Assembly: GCA_023383015.1 (NCBI GenBank)
Contig: JAHDXW010000001.1
Location: 372,001-436,000, forward strand
Reading direction: 5' to 3'
Length of the DNA stretch: 64,000 bases
From: Paracoccaceae bacterium
GTDB taxonomy: Bacteria > Pseudomonadota > Alphaproteobacteria > Rhodobacterales > Rhodobacteraceae
Numbering within the stretch: the stretch's first letter is position 1; every line of letters begins with the position of its first letter. Shown here in pieces: positions 21,801 through 38,574 of this stretch. A program made the translations under genes and the position numbers. A model generated the notes under the pieces. That model was not told the DNA's origin and did not search any database. It saw nothing but the letters and a program-made list of their open reading frames with translations.

Positions 21801-23240
21801 TCAGCCGTGACGGGCGGCAACGGTCTTGAGGGTGGAGAAGCCGAACAGCGCCTCGAACCCTTTCTCGCGACCGTGGCCCGACTGGCCCACGCCGCCGAAC
21901 GGGAGTTCGACTCCGCCGCCGGCGCCGTAGGTGTTGAGGAACACCTGCCCCGCCCGCAGTGCGCGGGCCAGCCGCAGCTGGCGGGCACCGTCGCGCGTCC
22001 AGACGCTCGCCACCAGGCCATAGGGCGTGCCGTTGGCGACCGCCACCGCCTCGGCCTCGGTCGCGAACGGGATCACCACCTGGACGGGGCCGAAGATCTC
22101 CTCCTGGGCGAGGACATGGCCGGGCGGCACGTCGGCAAGCAGAAGAGGGGCGACATAATGGCCCGCCGCCGGGGCATCCGCAGCGATGCGGCCGCGGGCG
22201 GCGACGGGCAGCCCCTGGGCGGCCTCGAGGTGGCGCCCGACCCGTGCCTTCTGGGCGGCGCTGATCAGCGGGCCGAGGTCGCGGTCGTCCAGCGCGGGGC
22301 CGGCGACGAGGCCCGCGTAGACCGCCGCCATGCGCGCCACCACCTCGGGGTAGACGGCGCGTTCGACCAGGATGCGCGAGGCGGCCGAGCAGGTCTGTCC
22401 GGCGTTCTGGATGCCCGGAGCGACAAGGAAGGGCATGGCGGCGTCGAGATCGGCATCCGCGAAGACGAGTTGCGGCGACTTGCCGCCCAGTTCGAGCGTG
22501 ACCGGCACGACGTTCGCCGCGGCCGCCGCCTGGACCGACCGGCCGGTCGCGACCGACCCGGTGAAGGAGAGATGCCGGACGGCGGGATGGCCGGCAAGCG
22601 CCGCCCCGGCCTCGGCCCCGAGGCCGGGCACGACGTTCAGCGCCCCGGCCGGCAGGCCGGCCTCGCAGGCCAGCCGGGCGAAGGCCAGCGCCGACAGGCT
22701 TGCCTGCTCGGCAGGCTTCAGCACGCAGGCGTTGCCCATGGCAAGCGCCGCGCCGACCGACCGGCCGATGATCTGCATCGGGTAGTTCCAGGGCACGATG
22801 TGCCCCGTCACCCCGTGCGGCTCGCGCAGCGTGAAGACGGTGTAGCCGTGCAGGTAGGGGATGGTCTCGCCCGTCACCTTGTCGGCGGCGCCGCCGTAGA
22901 ACTCGAGGTAGCGGGCCAGTGCCCAGGCGTCGGCGCGGGCCTGCGTGAGCGGCTTGCCCACGTCCCCGGCCTCGATCCGGGCGAGGGTCTCGGCGCGCTC
23001 CTCGACCAGCCGGCCGAGGCGGGCCAGCAGGCGGCCGCGTTCTGACGGGGCCATCCGGCCCCACGGGCCCTCGAGCGCCGCGCCGGCCGCGGCCACGGCG
23101 GTGTCGATATCTGCCGGTCCACCGCGGGCGATGGCAGCCGCGACGCGGCCGGTCGAGGGATCCTCGGCCGGCAGGGTGGCCGCCGTGCGCCGCCACGCGC
23201 CGCCGACCAGAATCTCCGCGGGATCGAACCAGACTGCCAT
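21801..23240 (-). CDS. Aldehyde dehydrogenase family protein
   Basis: A 479-residue NAD(P)-dependent aldehyde dehydrogenase. HIVPWNYPMQIIGRSVGAAL near residue 145 binds cofactor, FTGSVATGR near 223, LELGGKSPQLVFADADLDAA near 248 has the general base Glu, and NAGQTCSAASRILVE near 280 has the catalytic Cys. It is closest in style to betaine-aldehyde or similar broad-range dehydrogenases and clearly different from the GabD-like enzyme at 14.4 kb. ATG at 23240 has AGGAGGG at good spacing. It stands beside the photosynthesis cluster (idi is 121 bp upstream). The substrate is unknown. Confidence 0.8.
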   Translation of the reverse strand: MAVWFDPAEILVGGAWRRTAATLPAEDPSTGRVAAAIARGGPADIDTAVAAAGAALEGPWGRMAPSERGRLLARLGRLVEERAETLARIEAGDVGKPLTQARADAWALARYLEFYGGAADKVTGETIPYLHGYTVFTLREPHGVTGHIVPWNYPMQIIGRSVGAALAMGNACVLKPAEQASLSALAFARLACEAGLPAGALNVVPGLGAEAGAALAGHPAVRHLSFTGSVATGRSVQAAAAANVVPVTLELGGKSPQLVFADADLDAAMPFLVAPGIQNAGQTCSAASRILVERAVYPEVVARMAAVYAGLVAGPALDDRDLGPLISAAQKARVGRHLEAAQGLPVAARGRIAADAPAAGHYVAPLLLADVPPGHVLAQEEIFGPVQVVIPFATEAEAVAVANGTPYGLVASVWTRDGARQLRLARALRAGQVFLNTYGAGGGVELPFGGVGQSGHGREKGFEALFGFSTLKTVAARHG

Positions 23241-23361
23241 CGCGCCCTCCTGCCGGGATGCCTGACGGGGCGGCAGCTTGCCCCCGGCGGCGCGCCGGCG
23301 CCAGAGGGGGCGCACCGGGCGCGTCGGGTCAGGCTGCCCGCGTCGCCGGTGCGACCCCGCT

Positions 23362-23892
23362 TCAGGCCCCCGCCGGCTGGCCGAAGATCGCCGCGGCGTG
23401 GCGGGCGAGGTAGATGCGCAGCCAAGGGGTGAAGCGTGCCGGCGCCGCGGCGATCTCGTCGGCCAGTGCGGAGCGCGCGATCCAGCGCAACGCCATCACC
23501 TCGTCGGGGTCGGGTGCGGGGCGAATGCCGTCATCGGCCTCGGCGGTGAAGATGTCGACCACCTCGTGCTCGACGAGGCCGCAGCCGACGTCGGCGCGGT
23601 ACTCGACCCGGCCGCGATGGTCGAGCGCGAGGCCGGCGATGCCCAGCTCCTCCTGAAGGCGTCGGGCGGCGCAGGTGTCGGGCGCCTCGCCCCAGCCGGG
23701 GTGGGTGCAGCAGGCATTCGCCCACAGCCCCGGCGTGTGGTACTTGCCCAGCGCCCGGCGCTGGAGCAGCACCAGGTCGCCGGCGGTGACGAACACCGAC
23801 ACGGCCGGGTGGCGCAGGCCGCGTCGGTGGACCTCGAGCTTGTCGACGGGCGCCAGAGCGCCGTCGACCCAGGCGGGGATGAGCGTGGTCAT
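23362..23892 (-). CDS. idi: Isopentenyl-diphosphate delta-isomerase
   Basis: A 176-residue type I (Nudix-fold) isomerase. HTPGLWANACCTHPGWGEAP near residue 50 contains the active-site Cys; RLQEELGI is the Nudix-like helix; VEHEVVDIFTAE near 107 holds the catalytic Glu. It interconverts IPP and DMAPP, feeding the geranylgeranyl diphosphate used for the bacteriochlorophyll tail and carotenoids. Its ATG overlaps the end of bchP by 4 bp, so it is translated at the end of the bchG-bchP operon. The same position next to bchP is known in Rhodobacter photosynthesis clusters. Confidence 0.92.
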   Translation of the reverse strand: MTTLIPAWVDGALAPVDKLEVHRRGLRHPAVSVFVTAGDLVLLQRRALGKYHTPGLWANACCTHPGWGEAPDTCAARRLQEELGIAGLALDHRGRVEYRADVGCGLVEHEVVDIFTAEADDGIRPAPDPDEVMALRWIARSALADEIAAAPARFTPWLRIYLARHAAAIFGQPAGA

Positions 23893-25073
23893 GTCGCGGT
23901 CGCCGGCACGATGCCCCAGAGATGGGCGAGGTTCTTGATCCCGATCCTCAGATGCGCCAGCGGGCGACGGCGCACAAGGCGCTTGTTCATGTAGGCCTCG
24001 AAGGTCAGGCGCTGGACGTCGGCGTCGTGGCAGAGCGACACGAAGCGTTCGCGCCGCTCGTCGGAACGGTAATATGCGTTCTGCATCGCCCCGAGGATTC
24101 GGAACACGCCCCCGTGCTCGCGCAGGAACAGCCGCCGGGCCAGTCCGAGGTCCCTTACCCGGCCCGAGGCCAGCGCAGCCTGCGCCGCCGTCGCCGCGAC
24201 CCGGCCGCCGACCATGGCGTAGTAGATGCCCTCGCCCGACGAGGGCGCCACCACCCCGGCGGCATCTCCCGCCAGCACCACGTCGCGGCCGTTGTCCCAG
24301 CGCGCCAGCGGCTTCAGCGGGATCGGCGCGCCTTCGCGGCGGATCGTGGCGCAGCCGTCGAGGCCCGCTGCGGCCCGCAGCGCGGCAGTGGCGCGTCTCA
24401 GATCGACCCCGTCGCGCCCGGTGCCCATGCCGACGCTCGCCCGTGCCCCGTGGGGGAACACCCAGCCGTAGAAGTCCGGGCTGATGCGCCCGTCGTAGAC
24501 GACGTCGCAGCGCGCGGGGTCGTAGGTGCCGCCCGCCGCCGGGGCGGCGACGATCTCGTGGTACGCGATGACATAGGGGATGCGGTCGCCGCCCGGCACC
24601 TCGGCTCGCGCGACGTCCGATCGTGCGCCGTCGGCGCCGACCACGAGGCGGGCCTCGAGTTCCGCCTCACCGCCGCCGCCGCGGTCGCGGAACAGGACGC
24701 GCGCGGGCCGGCCCTCGGCGCGCTCGATGCGCAGGAAGGTGCCGGCAACCCGCACGGCGCCGGCGCGGGCGGCGCGCGAACGCAGAAACTCGTCGAAAGG
24801 CTCGCGGTCGACCATGCCGACGAAGCCGTCCTCGATGGGAATGTCGACCCGCCGGCCCGAGGGTGAGACCATCCGCGCTGTGGTGATGCGGGCCACAAGC
24901 TGGGCGTCCGGAATCGCGAAATCGGCGATCAGCCGCGGCGGCACCGCGCCGCCGCAGGGCTTGATGCGCCCCGCCCGGTCGAGAAGCGCCACCTTCCGCC
25001 CGGCGCGGGCGAGATCCTCGGCCGCCGTCGCCCCCGCCGGGCCGCCGCCCACCACCACGACGTCGAAGACCAT
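23889..25073 (-). CDS. bchP: Geranylgeranyl reductase
   Basis: A 394-residue flavoprotein that reduces three double bonds of the geranylgeranyl chain to phytyl, at the level of the pigment or its diphosphate. The N-terminus FDVVVVGGGPAGATAAEDLA is the FAD-binding motif, followed by IKPCGGAVPPRLIADF, characteristic of BchP/ChlP. GWVFPHGARASVGMG near 205 and VVLAGDAAGVVAPSSGEGIY near 285 complete the FAD site. ATG at 25073 starts exactly at the Rossmann strand. It is 4 bp after the BCH2-family gene and overlaps idi by 4 bp, so all belong to one operon with bchG. Confidence 0.93.
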   Translation of the reverse strand: MVFDVVVVGGGPAGATAAEDLARAGRKVALLDRAGRIKPCGGAVPPRLIADFAIPDAQLVARITTARMVSPSGRRVDIPIEDGFVGMVDREPFDEFLRSRAARAGAVRVAGTFLRIERAEGRPARVLFRDRGGGGEAELEARLVVGADGARSDVARAEVPGGDRIPYVIAYHEIVAAPAAGGTYDPARCDVVYDGRISPDFYGWVFPHGARASVGMGTGRDGVDLRRATAALRAAAGLDGCATIRREGAPIPLKPLARWDNGRDVVLAGDAAGVVAPSSGEGIYYAMVGGRVAATAAQAALASGRVRDLGLARRLFLREHGGVFRILGAMQNAYYRSDERRERFVSLCHDADVQRLTFEAYMNKRLVRRRPLAHLRIGIKNLAHLWGIVPATAT

Positions 25074-25077
25074 GCGC

Positions 25078-26370
25078 CTACTCCCCCGGAACCATGCCGG
25101 TGCGCCCGGGCGGGGCCGGCGCCCCGATGATGCGCGCCGCCATCGCCGCGGCGGCGACGAACAGGGCTGCCTCGGCAAGGAAGACCGCCTCGAACGCGGC
25201 CGCATCGCTGCCCATGAGCCGGCGCAGAAGGTCCGCCAGCGCCGCCCCCGCCAGCCCGCCAAAGCCCGCCGCCATCGCCTGCGCCGCGCCCCACAGACCC
25301 ATCCGCGTGCCCTCTCGCCGCGCCTGGCCGTCGCCGGCAAGCGCCATCATCGCCCCCACCGCGGCCACCGCGAACATGCCGTTGAAGACGCCAAGCACCG
25401 CGACCGCGGGAAAGAGGAGATGCGCCGCCCCGGCGGTGCCGATCGCGGCCACCGCTGCCAGCGCGGCCGCCGAGCCGAGGCAGCCGGCGACCACCCAGCC
25501 GCGCAGCGAGCCGAGACCGAGCCCCGTCGCCGCCGCGCCGACAGCGAGCATGCCGACCAGCACGCCGCCGTTCTGCGCCCCCGACAGCGAGGTCGTCTGC
25601 CCCGGGGTAAGCCCGAATACGAGGCCGGCGAACGGCTCCATGATGAGTTCCTGCATGAAGTAGGCGGTCATCGACAGGAACACGAAAAGCGTGAAGGCGC
25701 GCGCCCGGGGCTCGGCCCAGATCGCGGCGATGCCGGCCCGGAAGCGCAGGCGCCCGGCGACCGAGACCGGAAGCGCCAGCCGCCGCTCGACGCCGGCCGT
25801 GGCCAGGACCGTCAGCGCCAGCGCCGCCGCCGCGACCGCGGCCACGATGGCGAGTAGCCGGTCGTGGCTGTAGGGGTCGAGCAACTGCCCCACCCCCGCC
25901 GCCGTCGCGGCGATCCCTCCGATCATCATGGCCCAGGTGATCGTCGCCGCCGCCGCCCGCCGCTGCGGCGCGGTCGCCGTGGCCAGAAGGGCGAGCAGCG
26001 ACGTGCCCGATGCCCCGACGCCCAGGCCGATCGCGGCGTAGGCCAGCACCGACAGCGCCAGCCCCGGCCAGAAGGAGGCCGCGAGCACCGGCAGCGCCAG
26101 GGCGGCAAGTACGGCCCCGGCCCCCAGCAGCGCCATGCCGGCGACGATCCAGCGCCGCCGGCTCGCCCCGGTGTCCGACAGGAAGCCCCAGTTCGGCCGG
26201 CTGATCTGCACCCCGTAGTGCAGCGCCACCAGAAAGCCCGGCAGCACCGCCGGAAGCGAGAGCTCAACCACCATCAGCCGGTTCAGCGTGGAGGTCATCA
26301 GCACCACCACCGCGCCGAGGCACATCTGCACGACGCCAAGGCGGAAGATGCCGAACCACGACAGGGTCAT
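25078..26370 (-). CDS. BCH2/PucC-family membrane transporter
   Basis: A 430-residue protein with about twelve hydrophobic segments. MTLSWFGIFRLGVVQMCLGA then VLMTSTLNRLMVVELSLPA is the signature start of the BCH2/PucC branch of the major facilitator superfamily; SLSGAQNGGVLVGMLAVGAA and GTRMGLWGAAQAMAAGFGGL are further family marks. It corresponds by position to the orf428/bch2 gene between bchG and bchP in Rhodobacter. Relatives help light-harvesting complex assembly or pigment delivery in the membrane. It starts 3 bp after bchG ends. It is distinct from lhaA at 38.6 kb, its second family member here. Confidence 0.88.
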   Translation of the reverse strand: MTLSWFGIFRLGVVQMCLGAVVVLMTSTLNRLMVVELSLPAVLPGFLVALHYGVQISRPNWGFLSDTGASRRRWIVAGMALLGAGAVLAALALPVLAASFWPGLALSVLAYAAIGLGVGASGTSLLALLATATAPQRRAAAATITWAMMIGGIAATAAGVGQLLDPYSHDRLLAIVAAVAAAALALTVLATAGVERRLALPVSVAGRLRFRAGIAAIWAEPRARAFTLFVFLSMTAYFMQELIMEPFAGLVFGLTPGQTTSLSGAQNGGVLVGMLAVGAAATGLGLGSLRGWVVAGCLGSAAALAAVAAIGTAGAAHLLFPAVAVLGVFNGMFAVAAVGAMMALAGDGQARREGTRMGLWGAAQAMAAGFGGLAGAALADLLRRLMGSDAAAFEAVFLAEAALFVAAAAMAARIIGAPAPPGRTGMVPGE

Positions 26371-26373
26371 TGC

Positions 26374-27288
26374 CTAGCCTCCCGTCCCGCGCAGGGCCGC
26401 CGCCGCGACCATCATCCCCGCCACATAGAGGGCAACGCCGGTGGCGTTGTACCAGGGGGCGCGGCCCCGCGGATCCTGCAGCAGCCGGCGCATCGCGACG
26501 ACCTGCAGTGCCAGACCCGCCGCCACCGTCGCCGCGTACCACTCGCGCCCCCAGAGCAACAGGAGACCGATCACCGCAACCTGCGGCACCGCCATGACCC
26601 AGGCCGCCACCCGCGCAGCCCGCGCCGGCCCGAGGGTCACCGGCAGCGACGCGATGCCGGTCTGCCTGTCGCCCTCGAGCGCCTTGAAATCGTTCAGTGT
26701 CATGATGCCGTGGGCGCCGATTCCGTAAAGCAGCGCCACCGCCACGATCTCCCCGGAAGGGGCGCCAGACGACAGCACCGCGGCGCCGGTGAACCACGGC
26801 AGCGTCTCGTAGGAGAACCCGACCAGTCCCGGTCCCCACCAGCCCGAGCGCTTGAGCCGCACCGGCTCGGCCGAATAGGCCCAGGCGGCAACGATGCCCG
26901 CGACCGTCGCGCCGAAGCCCCAGGGTCCGAGGAACCAGCCGAGCGCGAGCGCGATTCCCGACATGGCGAGCGCGATACCGAGCCCCCAGCGCCCCGGCAC
27001 CCTTCCCGACGGGATCGGGCGACCCGGTTCGTTGATCGCGTCGACATGGCGGTCGCACCAGTCGTTGGCAGCCTGGCTCATCCCGCAGACGACGGGTCCG
27101 GCGAGCAGGACGCCCAGCGCCACCAGTCCCGGCGCCGAGGCGGGGGAGACCCCGCAGGAGACGATGCCGCAGAGATAGGCCCACATCGGCGGGAACCAGG
27201 TGACGGGCTTGAGCAGCGCAAGCACCGCCCGAGGCTCGGGCATCGGACGCCGGGCCGGGGACGTATGTAAATCCAAGCTGACAGTCAT
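26374..27288 (-). CDS. bchG: Bacteriochlorophyll synthase
   Basis: A 304-residue UbiA-family membrane prenyltransferase that attaches geranylgeranyl diphosphate to bacteriochlorophyllide a. SQAANDWCDRHVDAINEPGR near residue 70 is the first Asp-rich motif, and GIMTLNDFKALEGDRQTGIA near 205 the second. Several hydrophobic helices are evident. ATG at 27288 gives MTVSLDLHTS, resembling the start of known BchG proteins; a second ATG at 27243 (MPEPRAVLALL) is the alternative, since neither has a good ribosome site and a PpsR box overlaps codons 2-8 of the longer form. It is the first gene of the bchG-BCH2-bchP-idi operon. Confidence 0.92.
   Translation of the reverse strand: MTVSLDLHTSPARRPMPEPRAVLALLKPVTWFPPMWAYLCGIVSCGVSPASAPGLVALGVLLAGPVVCGMSQAANDWCDRHVDAINEPGRPIPSGRVPGRWGLGIALAMSGIALALGWFLGPWGFGATVAGIVAAWAYSAEPVRLKRSGWWGPGLVGFSYETLPWFTGAAVLSSGAPSGEIVAVALLYGIGAHGIMTLNDFKALEGDRQTGIASLPVTLGPARAARVAAWVMAVPQVAVIGLLLLWGREWYAATVAAGLALQVVAMRRLLQDPRGRAPWYNATGVALYVAGMMVAAAALRGTGG
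27266..27283. promoter_or_regulatory. PpsR/CrtJ box at the start of bchG
   Basis: TGTAAATCCAAGCTGACA fits the known PpsR/CrtJ operator TGT-N12-ACA. It overlaps the first codons of bchG as annotated, 69 bp from a second box. If the shorter bchG start is used, it lies in the 5' leader. Confidence 0.6.
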
Positions 27289-27328
27289 GTTGTCAGTAGA
27301 ACAGCAGGGAAGGTGCTGTCGCAAGAGG

Positions 27329-27358
27329 ATTCTTTGGCTTCAGGGCGATCTCTGTCAG
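27329..27358 (-). promoter_or_regulatory. Probable bchG promoter
   Basis: On the minus strand, CTGACA (27358-27353) is separated by 18 bases from AAGAAT (27334-27329), a fair sigma-70 pair. The -35 hexamer is one end of the palindromic PpsR box, so repressor binding would block polymerase. The predicted start is about 40 bases ahead of the bchG ATG. Confidence 0.5.
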
Positions 27359-27370
27359 GCCGGCCTGACA
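27353..27370. promoter_or_regulatory. Palindromic PpsR/CrtJ box upstream of bchG
   Basis: TGTCAGGCCGGCCTGACA is a perfect palindrome with the TGT-N12-ACA form of PpsR/CrtJ operators. It lies 18 bp beyond the ppsR stop and 65 bp ahead of the bchG start. Two boxes here would allow cooperative binding, as reported for other PpsR/CrtJ targets. Confidence 0.75.
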
Positions 27371-27388
27371 GCCTGCGCAGCCGGGCGA

Positions 27389-28822
27389 TCAGGCGTCCTC
27401 GCCCTTGCCCAGCATTCCGTACTTGCGCAGCTTGACATACAGGCTCTGCCGCGACAGGCCCAGCATCTCGGCGGCGGCGACGCGGTTGTTGCGCGTCAGG
27501 TCGATTGCGGTCTCGATGCACAGCTTCTCGACGACATCGGTGGTCTCGGCGACGATGTCCTTCAGCGTCGACGACCCGACCATCTCCATCACGCTGCGCA
27601 CCGCCTCGTCGGACACTGGTGCGCCCGGCCTGCGCAGCGCTTCGGCGCGGCTCGCGTCGCGGATCACGAACACGACCGCCGGATGGCTACGGTCGGCGAG
27701 GAAGGTTGCCGACATCTCCGCCGCGACCTCGCCGCCGAACTCGCTGACGATCCGGGTGGCGTACATGCGCATCTGGCCGGCGCGCATCGCGTTGTCGAGC
27801 AGCACCCGCAGGTCTATCGTGCCGCGAGCGAGGAAATCCGCGAGCGACCGACCCTTGGCCATCGATCCGTGGGCGAGGTCGGCAAGGCCGAGAAAGCTTT
27901 CGTTGGCGGCGCGGATCACACCCTCGGCATCGGTGAACACGATCGAATCGACGCCCGCCTGGAACAGCGCCGACAGGTTCTGGGCCAGCTCGTCGGTGAC
28001 GGGCTGGGCGATCTCGGCCGGCTCGATCCGGCAGAGAAGGATGCGCTCGCCGGCGGCGCGGAACACGCTGGGCGTGACGCCGAGACGCCGGCGGCTGCGG
28101 CGCGACTGGGCCTCGACCGGAGCGCTGCCGCCGCCGATCGCCGCGCCCGCGAGGCTTTCCATGAACTCGCCGCGGCGCCGCCCCTCGAACTCCTGCGCGA
28201 AGGCCGCGCCGATCAGATCGTCGCGCGACGCTCCCAGCAACTGGGCGGCTGCGGTATTGACATCTGTGATCCGGCCGGTAGCCAGCGACACGAACACCAT
28301 CGCGTCGTGCACAGTTTCCATCAGCACGCGGTAGCGGGTGTCGTATTCGCGCTGGGCCTCGTAATCCTGCTCCAGCGCCATCTGCGCCTTGACCAGCTGC
28401 TGCTGCATCTCGGCGATCGGCCGCAGGTCGCGCCCGAGCATCAGGATCGCCCCGTCGGGGCCGATCGGGTGGAAGGTGTAGCGGATGGGGAATTCCCAGC
28501 GTTCGGTATCGCTGTGGTTCAACTCGGCCGAACGGGTCGCGCGCGCCCCCGCGCCCGCCTCGCCGCGCAGGAGCGCCGACAGCTGGGCGTCGAACTTGGG
28601 GACGCTCTCGCGCGCCAGAAAGTCGCGCAGGTCGTGCCCTTCCCAGTGCTCGAGGCGCCCGAAGCTGCGGCTGCTCTGGTTGATCAGCACCGACAGCACG
28701 TTGCCTTCGGGCGACACGACGACGGCGATATCGGACGCCGTGGCGATGATGTCGCCAAGCAACTCCGGCGCGATCAGGGGTATCGAGCCGCTGCTCCAGT
28801 ACTTGGTGCCGCGCGGGGTCAC
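27389..28822 (-). CDS. ppsR: Transcriptional repressor of photosynthesis genes
   Basis: A 477-residue PpsR/CrtJ protein. It has an N-terminal PAS-like region (LIAPELLGDIIATASDIAVV), a Gln-rich linker (RDLRPIAEMQQQLVKAQMAL), two further PAS domains (YRVLMETVHDAMVFVSLATG; GVDSIVFTDAEGVIRAANES), and a C-terminal Fis-type helix-turn-helix (DLTRNNRVAAAEMLGLSRQS). It represses pigment and light-harvesting genes under oxygen by binding TGT-N12-ACA. The redox-active Cys reported in the DNA-binding domain of some PpsR/CrtJ proteins may correspond to Cys in VEKLCIETAIDL. The GTG start at 28822 overlaps the ppaA stop (GTGA), so ppaA and ppsR appear translationally coupled. Confidence 0.93.
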   Translation of the reverse strand: MTPRGTKYWSSGSIPLIAPELLGDIIATASDIAVVVSPEGNVLSVLINQSSRSFGRLEHWEGHDLRDFLARESVPKFDAQLSALLRGEAGAGARATRSAELNHSDTERWEFPIRYTFHPIGPDGAILMLGRDLRPIAEMQQQLVKAQMALEQDYEAQREYDTRYRVLMETVHDAMVFVSLATGRITDVNTAAAQLLGASRDDLIGAAFAQEFEGRRRGEFMESLAGAAIGGGSAPVEAQSRRSRRRLGVTPSVFRAAGERILLCRIEPAEIAQPVTDELAQNLSALFQAGVDSIVFTDAEGVIRAANESFLGLADLAHGSMAKGRSLADFLARGTIDLRVLLDNAMRAGQMRMYATRIVSEFGGEVAAEMSATFLADRSHPAVVFVIRDASRAEALRRPGAPVSDEAVRSVMEMVGSSTLKDIVAETTDVVEKLCIETAIDLTRNNRVAAAEMLGLSRQSLYVKLRKYGMLGKGEDA

Positions 28823-29655
28823 CTCTGCAGGCCCCTCCGAAGCGTTATGGTCATACCCTGCCCCGACCTGCCGCGCAGGCACCCCGCGCCCTGCACGCGC
28901 GCCATGAGCCCGCACCGCCGCACGGCCTCGGCCGTATCGGGACAGAAATGGTCCGCCCCCGTACGCAACCTGACGTCATCTTCGTGCACCCGAAGCGATC
29001 CGCCGATCACCAGCGGCGGCAACGCCCGTGCGGACGTCCGCAACAAGGTAATGAGTTCGGCCGCCGAATCAAGGCCGGCGTCGCCGCCGACGCTGATCGC
29101 GACAAGGTCGAAGCGGCTGCGGCGACATGCGGCCTCGACCTCGACCGCCGGGCGGCCGAGCGACAGCTGCGCCGACAGGCCCAGGCGGCGCAGCTGGGAG
29201 GCGGCAACGGTGGCGCCGAGGCTGTGCTGCTCGCCGTGCAGGACGACGACAAGTGCCGTCGGTGCGTCCGCGTCCGCGGCGTCGTCGGCGCGCACGGCAT
29301 GGCAGAGATCGCGGACCATGGTCTGCAGCCGGTGGGTCATCACCGTGACCTCGACAAAGCCGAGGCGGTCGCAGCACCAGTCCTCGCCCAGCATCCGGGC
29401 GACGGCGGGGACATAGGCGTCGATCAGCGAATCCAGCCCGACCCCCCGCATCAGCAGGCGCCGGACGGCGGCCTCGCGCTGGTGGCGGCTTTCCTCGCCA
29501 GCGAGGGCGCGGACGGCCGCCACCACCTCGGCATCAAGCGCCGCGCCCGCGGGCAAGGGCGATGGCTCGCGCCGCTCGCTCGCTGCCGGCCGCGGCGCCT
29601 CGGCCTTGCGGCGGAACACCGGCTCGACAGCGGGACTCGGTATCCACGAGGCCAT
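28819..29655 (-). CDS. ppaA: Cobalamin-binding-domain photosynthesis regulator
   Basis: A 278-residue PpaA/AerR-type protein. It has a variable Pro/Ala-rich N-terminus, a helical region (RRLLMRGVGLDSLIDAYVPA, then EDWCCDRLGFVEVTVMTHRL) and a B12-binding-like Rossmann domain (TALVVVLHGEQHSLGATVAA; FDLVAISVGGDAGLDSAAEL; PPLVIGGSLRV). Members modify PpsR/CrtJ activity, in several cases in a light- and cobalamin-dependent way. ATG at 29655 has GAGGGAG at good spacing and leaves the PpsR box at 29745 in the promoter; starts upstream of that box are rejected. Its stop overlaps the ppsR start. Confidence 0.88.
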   Translation of the reverse strand: MASWIPSPAVEPVFRRKAEAPRPAASERREPSPLPAGAALDAEVVAAVRALAGEESRHQREAAVRRLLMRGVGLDSLIDAYVPAVARMLGEDWCCDRLGFVEVTVMTHRLQTMVRDLCHAVRADDAADADAPTALVVVLHGEQHSLGATVAASQLRRLGLSAQLSLGRPAVEVEAACRRSRFDLVAISVGGDAGLDSAAELITLLRTSARALPPLVIGGSLRVHEDDVRLRTGADHFCPDTAEAVRRCGLMARVQGAGCLRGRSGQGMTITLRRGLQR

Positions 29656-29744
29656 GGCAGCTCCCTCGGGCGCGGAGGCGGTCTCGGTCCGGGGCGGTCC
29701 CGGGTGCGTCCTCGCCGATATACTGTCCGTCAGCGCGGACCGAA

Positions 29745-29762
29745 TGTCAAAGCCAATTGACA
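29745..29762. promoter_or_regulatory. PpsR/CrtJ box in the ppaA promoter
   Basis: TGTCAAAGCCAATTGACA fits TGT-N12-ACA. On the minus strand its far end is TTGACA, a perfect -35 for ppaA, so repressor and polymerase would compete; a -10 is not obvious (TATATC lies 22 bases beyond). It suggests autoregulation of the ppaA-ppsR operon. Confidence 0.75.
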
Positions 29763-29908
29763 CCTTCCGGCCATCCGGCTGCGGCACAGGCGCCCCGGCA
29801 TCCAGACGCATACCAGAAACTCCCAAGATATCAGTCGCCTGCAGGCGCGCGCCGGCACCCGGCGCCGACGTGCGCCGCGGCCTCTGCATGTAGTGTAAAC
29901 CTTGATAG

Positions 29909-37890
<7,982 letters not shown>

Positions 37891-37891
<1 letters not shown>

Positions 37892-38574
37892 TGGACAGCT
37901 ACGCTGCCACCCGCGCCAGGCTCGAGCACTACTTCGACCGCACCGCCGCGGCGACATGGGAGCGGCTGACCTCGGACGCGCCGGTCAGCCGCGTCCGCGC
38001 CACCGTGCGCGCCGGCAGGGACACCATGCGCGCGGCGCTTCTGGCCCGGCTGCCCGACGACCTTTCCGGCCTGCGCATCCTCGACGCCGGCGCCGGGGCC
38101 GGCCAGATGACGGAGGAGCTGGCCGGCCGCGGCGCCGAGGTGGTGGCCGCCGACATCTCGCCGGCGCTGCTTGCCGTTGCCCGCCGCCGCATCCCCGCGG
38201 CGCTGCATCCGCGCGTCACCTTCGTCGCCGGCGACATGCTGGATGACGGTCTGGGCATCTTCGACGCGGTGGTGGCGATGGACAGCCTGATCCACTACGC
38301 GGCGCCCGACATCGCGGGTGCGCTGGCCCGCCTTGCCCGCCGGACGCGCGGCCCGGTGCTGTTCACGATCGCTCCCCGGACCCCGGCGCTCAGCCTCATG
38401 TGGCTCGCCGGCAAGGCGTTCCCGCGCGCCGACCGCTCGCCCGCCATCGTTCCGCATGCCGACGCCGTGATCGCCCGGGCGCTGGCGGCCGCAGGCGTGC
38501 GCCGGCGGCTCGTCCGCGTCGTGCGCATCGCGCGCGGCTTCTACATCTCGCAGGCGATGGAGCTTGCCGCATGA
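37891..38574 (+). CDS. bchM: Magnesium protoporphyrin IX methyltransferase
   Basis: A 227-residue SAM-dependent methyltransferase that makes the monomethyl ester used by the ring cyclase. The SAM motif RILDAGAGAGQMTEELAGRG is near residue 63, AADISPALLAVARRRIP near 86, and DAVVAMDSLIHYAAPDI near 128 is characteristic of BchM. VRIARGFYISQAMELAA is the expected end. The start shares one base with the bchL stop (TGATG), and the stop overlaps the lhaA start, showing the tight packing of the operon. Confidence 0.94.

Noticed and set aside
28823-28915. A longer PpsR starting at the ATG at 28915
   Set aside because: The added residues are Arg/Gly-rich, overlap the end of ppaA by about 95 bp and do not resemble known PpsR N-termini; the GTG at 28822 fits coupling better.
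29724-29741. A further PpsR box, TGTCCGTCAGCGCGGACC
   Set aside because: It ends in ACC rather than ACA, so it does not meet TGT-N12-ACA; a weak half-site is possible.
29656-29889. A longer PpaA starting at 29889 or 29811
   Set aside because: Either start would place the PpsR box and the -35 hexamer at 29745-29762 inside the coding region; ATG at 29655 has a better ribosome site.
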